From: DASVSL01 sp036388095
Lineage (GTDB): Bacteria; Patescibacteriota; Saccharimonadia; Saccharimonadales; Saccharimonadaceae
NCBI GenBank assembly: GCA_036388095.1
Contig: DASVSL010000027.1
Coordinates: forward strand, 1-6,105
Direction of reading: 5' to 3'
Length of the DNA stretch: 6,105 bases
Below the pieces are notes generated by a model. That model was not told the DNA's origin and did no database searches. It saw nothing but the letters and a program-made list of their open reading frames with translations. A program made the position numbers and the translations under genes. Of the stretch, positions 1 to 4,655 are shown in pieces (within the stretch, counting starts at the first letter, position 1; the number at the start of each line of letters is the position of its first letter).

Positions 1-166
1 TCGTCGTCTCACCCTGAGCGTTGTACCCGCCCGGGAGCGCCCAACTGCCTTTGAAAGGATCATTGGCTCGTTTAAGCAGTAGAACCTCGAGTGCCCCGCC
101 TTCGACGCGAAAGATAACGGCATCGACGGTCAGTGTGGGTGGAGTGTACGGAGTCGTGTACTTCAT
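1..166 (-). CDS. Nudix hydrolase, N-terminal part (runs off left edge)
   Basis: Nudix enzymes hydrolyse nucleoside diphosphates linked to another moiety, such as ADP-ribose, NADH or damaged nucleotides, using a metal held by the Nudix box. Only the first 55 codons are present, starting at the ATG at 166-164 on the minus strand. The visible protein has the usual opening beta strand (TVDAVIF, residues 13-19), a second strand followed by a basic turn (LEVLLLKRA, 26-34), then the family signature DPFKGSWALPGG (36-47). The Nudix box begins there: Gly47, five residues, then Glu53, which fits the first part of GX5EX7REUXEEXGU. The REUXEE half lies outside the window. The overall pattern resembles the ADP-ribose pyrophosphatase (COG1051) and NrtR-type Nudix domains, but the substrate cannot be told from this fragment. 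It is divergent from tatD with 57 bp between start codons. There is no Shine-Dalgarno sequence; a -10-like element ends 6 nt before the ATG. Confidence 0.88.
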   Translation of the reverse strand, partial: MKYTTPYTPPTLTVDAVIFRVEGGALEVLLLKRANDPFKGSWALPGGYNAQGETT

Positions 167-172
167 ACACCT

Positions 173-181
173 AGTCTAGCA
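173..181 (-). promoter_or_regulatory. Extended -10 promoter element of the Nudix gene, predicted leaderless
   Basis: Read on the minus strand this is TGCTAGACT, a TGN extended -10 followed by TAGACT, ending 6 nt before the Nudix ATG. Initiation about 7 nt after a -10 would place the first transcribed base at the start codon itself. A GTGACA resembling a -35 lies upstream (199-194) with a short 15-nt spacer, so the -35 is doubtful. The element matches those before tatD, the cysteine desulfurase and alaS. Confidence 0.55.
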
Positions 182-207
182 CTCGTTGCTACATGTCACC
201 CAGAGGC

Positions 208-216
208 TGCTACAAT
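208..216 (+). promoter_or_regulatory. Extended -10 promoter element of tatD, predicted leaderless
   Basis: TGCTACAAT: an extended TGC followed by a near-consensus TACAAT hexamer, ending 7 nt before the GTG start of tatD. No Shine-Dalgarno sequence fits between it and the start, so a leaderless transcript is predicted. A weak -35-like TTGCTA lies at 186-191 with a long 19-nt spacer. The TGCTACA core is also present at 187-193, exactly 21 bp upstream. Confidence 0.6.
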
Positions 217-223
217 TAACCGC

Positions 224-1000
224 GTGAAATTCACCGATACTCACTGCCATATTCATGAGACCAGTTACCGTCAGGGGCAAACCGCCTGGCGTCAGGCCCA
301 AGCCGCCGGAGTGGAGCGGTTGATATGCGTCGGAACCGATGAGACTAGCTCGCGCGAGGCGGTGAAGTTTGCCCGCAAGCGCGAACAGGTCTGGGCCAGT
401 GTCGGTATCCATCCGCACGAAGCCGATAAAGGTTTGACAGGGGTGAAAGCCTTAGAAGAATTGGTTGTTGCCGAAAAAGACAAAAATGTACACGTGAACA
501 AAATTGTCGCTATTGGTGAATGTGGCTTGGATTATTTCTATCATAACGCTGAACGTGAGGCGCAAATTGCCTTGCTCGAGGCGCAACTCGACGTCGCTCA
601 CCGCCATAATCTGCCGGTTATTTTCCATGTTCGTGAAGCATTCGATGATTTTTGGCCGATTTACGACAATTTTCTAGGCATCAAGGGCGTACTGCATAGC
701 TTTACTGATACGCAGGCCAATATGGAGCGGGCGACGAGTAAAGGGCTCTGTATAGGGGTGAACGGCATTTCAACCTTCACGAAAGACGAAGCCCAGCGCC
801 AGATGTTCGCTGCAATTCCACTCGAACATCTTCTGCTTGAAACAGATGCTCCCTACTTGACACCTGTCCCGCTACGTGGTAAGGTCAACGAGCCAGCATT
901 CATAACGCACGTGGCGCACCATTTAGCGAATCTCCGAACCATCAGTCTTGAGGAGCTCTCGCGCGCAACGGAGCGGAATGCGACAAACCTCTTTTTCTAA
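224..1000 (+). CDS. tatD: TatD-family metal-dependent deoxyribonuclease
   Basis: Cytoplasmic hydrolase of the TatD family (amidohydrolase-like TIM barrel); characterised members are Mg-dependent 3'-5' exonucleases or DNases linked to DNA repair and turnover. At 258 residues it has the normal family length (E. coli TatD is about 260). All expected metal ligands are visible: His7 and His9 in DTHCHIH near the N-terminus, Glu99 in the GECGLDY motif, His135 in IFHVREA, His158 in VLHSF and Asp208 in ETDAPYLTP. The GIHPHEA motif (61-67) is also typical. The GTG start is chosen because translation from it gives the conserved KFTDTHCHIH opening at once. There is no Shine-Dalgarno sequence; a promoter element ends 7 nt upstream, suggesting a leaderless mRNA. 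It is divergent from the Nudix gene. The exact substrate is not determined by sequence, since the family also contains YcfH- and YjjV-type paralogues. Confidence 0.93.
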   Translation: MKFTDTHCHIHETSYRQGQTAWRQAQAAGVERLICVGTDETSSREAVKFARKREQVWASVGIHPHEADKGLTGVKALEELVVAEKDKNVHVNKIVAIGECGLDYFYHNAEREAQIALLEAQLDVAHRHNLPVIFHVREAFDDFWPIYDNFLGIKGVLHSFTDTQANMERATSKGLCIGVNGISTFTKDEAQRQMFAAIPLEHLLLETDAPYLTPVPLRGKVNEPAFITHVAHHLANLRTISLEELSRATERNATNLFF

Positions 1001-1018
1001 AACACACAGCTAACCGCA

Positions 1019-1034
1019 AAAAGTATTAACTTTT
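1019..1034. repeat. Short AT-rich inverted repeat between tatD and the next gene
   Basis: A perfect 6-bp inverted repeat, AAAAGT and ACTTTT, flanks a 4-nt ATTA loop, 18 bp after the tatD stop and just before the ribosome binding site of the next gene. The stem contains only one G-C pair per arm and is not followed by a long T run, so it is a poor intrinsic terminator. It could be an operator, a weak leader hairpin, or chance. The 53-bp gap must also hold any promoter for the downstream pair, but I see no clear -10/-35 there. Confidence 0.3.
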
Positions 1035-1038
1035 ATTT

Positions 1039-1047
1039 GAGGGGTGA
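1039..1047 (+). promoter_or_regulatory. Strong Shine-Dalgarno sequence of the 1054 gene
   Basis: GAGGGGTGA ends 6 nt before the ATG at 1054 and closely matches the GGAGGTGA complement of the 16S rRNA tail. It is the only strong ribosome binding site at a gene start in the window. It decides the start at 1054 over the overlapping frame that opens at 1037. Confidence 0.75.
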
Positions 1048-1053
1048 CTGTTT

Positions 1054-1395
1054 ATGTCGGAACAACCGATGTCTTTTGGCGGTGAAGCTTTTAATGGGGC
1101 ACGTGTCGCACAACAAGAAGCGGCCGAATATCTCGTACATGGTCCTAATGGCAGCTCGTCAGCGGGAGAGCGCTTTGATTTGGGGCAAGAGGATAGCGGG
1201 TTGTTTGATGAAGCATTCTATGGTGCTGAAGCAAAGCATCAAGCAGTGCAACCTACAGTAGAGGGACTTACGAAGTCTCACGCTGAAGCGTTAACGGCTG
1301 CATCACTTGATCTCACAGAATCGCAGTTAACTGCCGACATGCTTGCCATGGGGGCGCTTGTAGTAAGAATTCGCGACTTAAGGTTGGCGGCGTAA
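1054..1395 (+). CDS. Uncharacterised 113-residue protein
   Basis: I do not recognise a family. The strong Shine-Dalgarno sequence 6 nt upstream and the tight 2-bp junction with the following gene support it as a real gene. The protein is soluble-looking, rich in Glu, Ala and Gly, with no signal peptide or membrane segment. The N-terminal two-thirds look low-order, with a Gly/Ser-rich stretch (GPNGSSSAG, 30-38). The C-terminal third (about 70-113) looks helical. A motif appears twice: EAFNGA at 11-16 and EAFYGA at 53-58, each followed by a Gln/Ala-rich stretch, suggesting an internal duplication of roughly 16 residues spaced 42 apart. Pairing with the 1398 gene suggests joint expression. The strong ribosome binding site implies a leadered and perhaps well-translated mRNA. 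A small structural or partner protein is possible, but no function can be assigned. Confidence 0.75.
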   Translation: MSEQPMSFGGEAFNGARVAQQEAAEYLVHGPNGSSSAGERFDLGQEDSGLFDEAFYGAEAKHQAVQPTVEGLTKSHAEALTAASLDLTESQLTADMLAMGALVVRIRDLRLAA

Positions 1396-1397
1396 CT

Positions 1398-1835
1398 ATG
1401 GGTTTATTCCGCTCGATTCTTCCACTTCTCACCGGTACGCCGACGGCACCAAAATTGCCGAACCTGAGCAAGCTGACCGATCGTCAGCTGATTGAGCTTG
1501 AGGCGGAAATTGGCGGACGTTTGTTCGGTCCTGTTGCAGAAGGGCACAAGCGCGAATTTTTCTGTCTCGACCAAAACACCTGGATCTGGCACGAGGAATG
1601 GACTGACGAGAATAACCAGCGGTTGGTATCAAGCACTCGCTATGAAGTGCACGAAAACGGCGTTTTAAAAGCCCAGGATGGGAAAGTCTATAAATTCATC
1701 GAAGGCGAAGAACTACGCAATCTGATGGTTGCCGTCCGGCTGTACTATGAGGCCGTTGCTCGTGACATCTACCGGATCGATCCGCAGACTGGCCGCCCAC
1801 TGACGCAAATGGAACCGGCGACTGCTACACTATAA
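1398..1835 (+). CDS. Uncharacterised 145-residue protein, probably conserved in Saccharibacteria
   Basis: No named domain recognised, though the central block looks like a small conserved protein I associate with Saccharibacteria genomes (memory, not a search). An N-terminal hydrophobic stretch (residues 3-11) is too short for a secure membrane anchor. A short helix (KLTDRQLIELEAEIGGRLFG, 25-44) follows. The core is strand-rich and aromatic: REFFCLDQNTWIWHEEW (52-68), TRYEVHENGVLKA (80-92) and VYKFIEGEEL (97-106), ending in a helix with LYYEAVARDIYRIDP (115-129). The single Cys is residue 56. The gene begins 2 bp after the 1054 gene stop, has no good ribosome binding site of its own, and is probably translationally coupled. 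Its last codons (encoding TATL and the stop) contain the promoter element of the cysteine desulfurase gene, so the C-terminal tail is constrained by two functions. Confidence 0.82.
   Translation: MGLFRSILPLLTGTPTAPKLPNLSKLTDRQLIELEAEIGGRLFGPVAEGHKREFFCLDQNTWIWHEEWTDENNQRLVSSTRYEVHENGVLKAQDGKVYKFIEGEELRNLMVAVRLYYEAVARDIYRIDPQTGRPLTQMEPATATL
1823..1831 (+). promoter_or_regulatory. Extended -10 promoter element of the cysteine desulfurase unit, inside the upstream gene
   Basis: TGCTACACT overlaps the last codons of the 1398 gene and ends 6 nt before the ATG at 1838. There is no Shine-Dalgarno sequence in between, so transcription is predicted to begin at or next to the start codon. A possible -35 (CTGACG, 1800-1805) sits at an unfavourable 20-nt spacing. 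The same nine-base pattern lies before alaS. Confidence 0.58.
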
Positions 1836-1837
1836 GC

Positions 1838-2980
1838 ATGTCGATTTACCTTGACCATGCTGCCGCGACCCCGCTCGACGAGCGGGTCTTTGCTGCCATG
1901 GAGCCGTATTTACGAGACCACTTTCATAACCCATCCGCCGCCTATGGTCCTGCCCGTGACGTCCGCAGCGCGCTGGACGAGGCCCGTCGAACATTAGCCA
2001 GTTGCCTGGGGGCAAAACCGGACGAGCTTATTCTGACGGCGGGAGCGACCGAGTCGATCAACTTGGCGTTCACCGTTTGTCGGCCGGATGATCACGTCGT
2101 TATCGGGGCGACCGAACATGCCAGCGTGCGTGGGGCTGCGGCTGGCTACCACGTCGTCGTGGCGGCTAGTGATAGCAAAGGCCGCATCACCCCAGAAGCA
2201 GTTGCAACAGCAATCACTGATCAGACAAGGCTCGTCAGCGTGACGGCAGCCGATAGTGAACTTGGGACATTGCAGCCACTGCGAAAAATAGCCGATGGTA
2301 TCGCGACGGCCCGCAAGGACCGGCACAATCGGGGTATTTTGGCGCCACTGTACTTCCATAGCGACGCCTCGCAGGCAGCGGGTGCGATCGACTTGTCACT
2401 TACCCGGCTCGGCGTTGATTTACTGACGCTCAGCGCCGCCAAATGTTATGGTCCAAAACAGGTCGGCCTGCTGTGGGCTCGTGCCGGCGTGCCGCTACGT
2501 CCGTTGGTGCGTGGCGGCGGGCAAGAGCGAGGGTTGCGTTCTGGGACAGAAAATGTCGCTGGCGTGATCGGCTTTGCAGAAGCCCTGCGTCTTGCGCAGA
2601 AGAAACGGGTTGGCGAATCTGAGCGCTTGCTGGCGCTGCGCAACGAGCTCGCGCGACGATTGGCAGTTGCCACGCCCGACCTGATCGTTAACGGCGATCC
2701 GCGCCGTCATTTGCCTGGTCATCTTAACGTTAGTGTTCCGGGGGTTGATGCCGAACGCGTGGTGTATCGTCTTGATATGCAGGGCGTCTATGTCGCGACC
2801 GGTGCAGCCTGCGCTGCCAACAAAGGCCTGCGCTCGAGTGTCTTGACGGCAACTGGCATGAGCGAGACCGCGGCCGACGGCAGTATTCGGCTGAGTTTAG
2901 GCCGATCAACGACTGAAGACGATGCTGTGCAAGCGGCCCGGTTGATTACTGAAGCGTTCAAAAGCGAGCGATACTTATGA
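1838..2980 (+). CDS. Cysteine desulfurase (NifS/IscS-like, class V aminotransferase fold)
   Basis: PLP enzyme that removes sulfur from L-cysteine as a protein-bound persulfide and releases alanine; here it most likely feeds MnmA. The 380-residue length is typical. Visible landmarks: YLDHAAATPLD (4-14), ATES (70-73), TEHASV with PLP-stacking His94, HSDASQAAG with Asp176 and Gln179 for the PLP ring, Schiff-base Lys202 in SAAKCYGPKQVG, RSGTEN (234-239), the persulfide Cys325 in TGAACAANKG, and RLSLGRSTTED (351-361). Three positions depart from the IscS/NifS norm: the His before the PLP lysine is Ala201, the NNEIG motif reads DSELG (139-143), and a Cys follows the lysine. The mobile Cys loop looks short. 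It heads an overlapping unit with the DUF218 gene and mnmA and has its own predicted leaderless promoter. No IscU- or SufU-like gene is adjacent in the window. Confidence 0.94.
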   Translation: MSIYLDHAAATPLDERVFAAMEPYLRDHFHNPSAAYGPARDVRSALDEARRTLASCLGAKPDELILTAGATESINLAFTVCRPDDHVVIGATEHASVRGAAAGYHVVVAASDSKGRITPEAVATAITDQTRLVSVTAADSELGTLQPLRKIADGIATARKDRHNRGILAPLYFHSDASQAAGAIDLSLTRLGVDLLTLSAAKCYGPKQVGLLWARAGVPLRPLVRGGGQERGLRSGTENVAGVIGFAEALRLAQKKRVGESERLLALRNELARRLAVATPDLIVNGDPRRHLPGHLNVSVPGVDAERVVYRLDMQGVYVATGAACAANKGLRSSVLTATGMSETAADGSIRLSLGRSTTEDDAVQAARLITEAFKSERYL

Positions 2981-3579
2981 AACTCGGCCTTGTCGTCTTA
3001 TTCGGATTACTGATCGCCATTATCGGCGTTGGTACCTATTTGAAGCCCAATGACTTGAAAAATTGCCCATCACCGAGCAGTGGTGAATGCGCGCCAGCCG
3101 ACGCCATTATCGTCGTTAGTGGCGGTGACACCGCTGCCCGAACGGACCATGCCATTGCGCTCTACCAAAACGGCTGGGGAAGGTACATTGTACTGTCAGG
3201 TGCAGCAGCCGACCCGGACGCGCCAAGTAATGCTAGTGCCATGGGCAAGCGCGCCGTAGCGGCTGGTGTGCCAGCCGACGCCATCTTAGTCGAAGAAGAT
3301 GCCCGCACGACGACAGAAAATGCCGATAATGTCGTCGCCTCCCTCACGGAGCGTCAAGTCAGTCGGGTAATTGTCACGACCAGTGCCTACCACCAACGAC
3401 GGGTCCAGTTGGAATTTAGCCGTGCCTTTGGCCCCTCGGTTGTCGTCCTGAGCGCTCCGCTGAAAAATGACAAGCAATGGGCAGGACATTTTTGGTGGCT
3501 GACATTACGTGGTTGGTGGTTAGCGCTAGGTGAGCTCACAAAAATAGTTGCCTTTTATATCGCTGGGTCGGCTCGATGA
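2977..3579 (+). CDS. DUF218 / YdcF-SanA-ElyC-like protein, membrane anchored
   Basis: The 200-residue protein has one N-terminal membrane segment (residues 3-22, hydrophobic after Lys2), then a DUF218 domain. Family features visible: ADAIIVVSGGD (41-51), the Arg and repeated Ala that precede IALYQNGWGRYIVLSG (60-75), the signature EDARTTTENADN (107-118), and VIVTTSAYHQRR (131-142). The C-terminus has a Trp-rich patch (168-181) and a further hydrophobic stretch (187-197). Family members such as SanA and ElyC act in envelope integrity or peptidoglycan precursor metabolism, and YdcF binds S-adenosylmethionine; biochemical roles remain poorly defined. The domain is probably outside the membrane, by analogy with SanA. 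The start overlaps the cysteine desulfurase stop (ATGA) and its stop overlaps the mnmA start the same way, so translation is probably coupled. A link to tRNA thiolation is not evident from its sequence. Confidence 0.88.
   Translation: MKLGLVVLFGLLIAIIGVGTYLKPNDLKNCPSPSSGECAPADAIIVVSGGDTAARTDHAIALYQNGWGRYIVLSGAAADPDAPSNASAMGKRAVAAGVPADAILVEEDARTTTENADNVVASLTERQVSRVIVTTSAYHQRRVQLEFSRAFGPSVVVLSAPLKNDKQWAGHFWWLTLRGWWLALGELTKIVAFYIAGSAR
3093..3284 (+). repeat. 15-bp direct repeat pair within the DUF218 gene
   Basis: GCCAGCCGACGCCAT occurs at 3093-3107 and again at 3270-3284, 177 bp apart and in the same reading frame. Both copies encode PADAI (residues 40-44 and 99-103), once before the first core strand of the domain and once before the VEEDARTT segment. 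It may be convergent local sequence with shared codon choice and not a functional DNA repeat. Confidence 0.35.
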
Positions 3580-4598
3580 ACGTTTTCATTGGGATGAGTG
3601 GTGGTGTTGATTCGAGCCTGAGCGCAGCACTGCTGGTCGAGCAGGGCCATAAGGTGACGGGCGTCTATATGAAAAACTGGACGCAAGATTTACCTGGCAT
3701 GCGTTGCCCGTGGGCGGACGATTTGGCTGACGCAAAACGGGTTGCGGTGCAACTTGGCATTCCGCTAAAAGTGTACGATTTTGAGAATGACTATAAGCAC
3801 CATGTTGTTGATTACATGGTTACAGAGTACGAGGCTGGCCGAACCCCCAACCCCGATATCATGTGCAACCAAGAAGTAAAGTTTCGTTTGTTTTTGGATG
3901 CAGCAGTGGCGGACGGGGCAGAGATGATCGCAACGGGACATTATGCCAAAGTCGAAGTTGGACGATTACTGATGGCCGCCGATACGGTCAAAGACCAGAC
4001 GTACTTTTTGTACCGCGTCACGGGCGAAGCGCTCAAGCGCACAATCTTTCCGCTGGGCGACTATACGAAAGTCCAGGTACGGGAATTGGCCGAGCAGCGG
4101 GGCTTGGCGACGGCTGCCAAACCAGATAGTCAAGGTATTTGTTTCGTCGGCTCGGTCGGCATTCGTGAGTTTTTGAGCCAGTACGTGACGACCGAACCTG
4201 GTGACATTATTGACCGTGCGTCGGGCAAGATGCTTGGTCGTCACGATGGCGCGATTTATTACACCCTTGGTCAACGCCATGGCCTGAATGTCGGCGGCGG
4301 CTTGCCGTACTACGTGACGGGCAAAGACATGGATAAAAATGAAGTCTATGTCAGCCGTGACTTGAACGATGAATCATTGTGGCGAACCGATATTCAGCTA
4401 GCCGATGTCCACTGGATTGGCCAGCCTCCGGCCACAACTGGCGTACAGGTGAGACTACGTCATCGGGGAGCTATGCTATCGGCCCGCCTGGACGGTTCGA
4501 CACTCCATCTGGAAAACCCGGAACGCGCCGTCGCGACGGGCCAATCTGCCGTTATTTACGTCGGTGACGAGTGCGTTGGCGGTGGCATCGTAGCCTGA
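3576..4598 (+). CDS. mnmA: tRNA-specific 2-thiouridylase MnmA
   Basis: MnmA adenylates U34 of tRNAs for Lys, Glu and Gln and replaces the 2-oxygen with sulfur, giving s2U34, which supports accurate decoding of A- and G-ending codons. The ATP pyrophosphatase P-loop SGGVDSS is at residues 8-14. GVYMKNW (29-35) and the DDLADAKRVA helix (48-57) match the family. The two catalytic cysteines are present: Cys97 in RTPNPDIMCN (89-98) and Cys189 in SQGICFVG (185-192). TGHYAK (120-125), DQTYFLYR (140-147) and GQRHGL (232-237) are further family motifs, followed by the C-terminal beta-barrel. At 340 residues it is slightly shorter than the usual 360-370. The start overlaps the preceding stop by ATGA. 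The upstream cysteine desulfurase in the same unit is the likely sulfur donor, as in the Bacillus YrvO-MnmA arrangement; this link is inferred from context. Confidence 0.97.
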   Translation: MNVFIGMSGGVDSSLSAALLVEQGHKVTGVYMKNWTQDLPGMRCPWADDLADAKRVAVQLGIPLKVYDFENDYKHHVVDYMVTEYEAGRTPNPDIMCNQEVKFRLFLDAAVADGAEMIATGHYAKVEVGRLLMAADTVKDQTYFLYRVTGEALKRTIFPLGDYTKVQVRELAEQRGLATAAKPDSQGICFVGSVGIREFLSQYVTTEPGDIIDRASGKMLGRHDGAIYYTLGQRHGLNVGGGLPYYVTGKDMDKNEVYVSRDLNDESLWRTDIQLADVHWIGQPPATTGVQVRLRHRGAMLSARLDGSTLHLENPERAVATGQSAVIYVGDECVGGGIVA

Positions 4599-4639
4599 TA
4601 TAGCCAGGAATCTACAGAGCACCCACCACCTGCGCTTCG

Positions 4640-4648
4640 TGCTACACT
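4640..4648 (+). promoter_or_regulatory. Extended -10 promoter element of alaS, predicted leaderless
   Basis: TGCTACACT, identical to the element before the cysteine desulfurase gene, ends 7 nt before the alaS ATG. It lies in the 57-bp gap after mnmA, which holds no convincing terminator and no clear -35. With no Shine-Dalgarno sequence between element and start, a leaderless mRNA is predicted. Confidence 0.6.
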
Positions 4649-4655
4649 AACAGAG

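Noticed and set aside
176..418. 80-codon minus-strand frame over the start of tatD
   Set aside because: Lies opposite the conserved TatD metal-binding N-terminus and across the divergent promoter region; a shadow frame.
1019..1040. Intrinsic terminator after tatD
   Set aside because: The hairpin has only one G-C pair per arm and no following T tract, so it is unlikely to terminate transcription.
1037..1261. 74-codon plus-strand frame overlapping the 113-residue gene
   Set aside because: Its start lies before the Shine-Dalgarno sequence that serves 1054, the product is rich in Met, Lys and Arg without recognisable features, and the 1054 frame has better start and junction context.
1994..2359. 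121-codon minus-strand frame inside the cysteine desulfurase gene
   Set aside because: Fully antisense to a well-supported gene, no family resemblance and no start signals.
4599..4655. Terminator or riboswitch/T-box leader before alaS
   Set aside because: The 57-bp gap is too short for a T-box and shows no stable hairpin with a T run; the promoter element 7 nt from the start leaves no leader.
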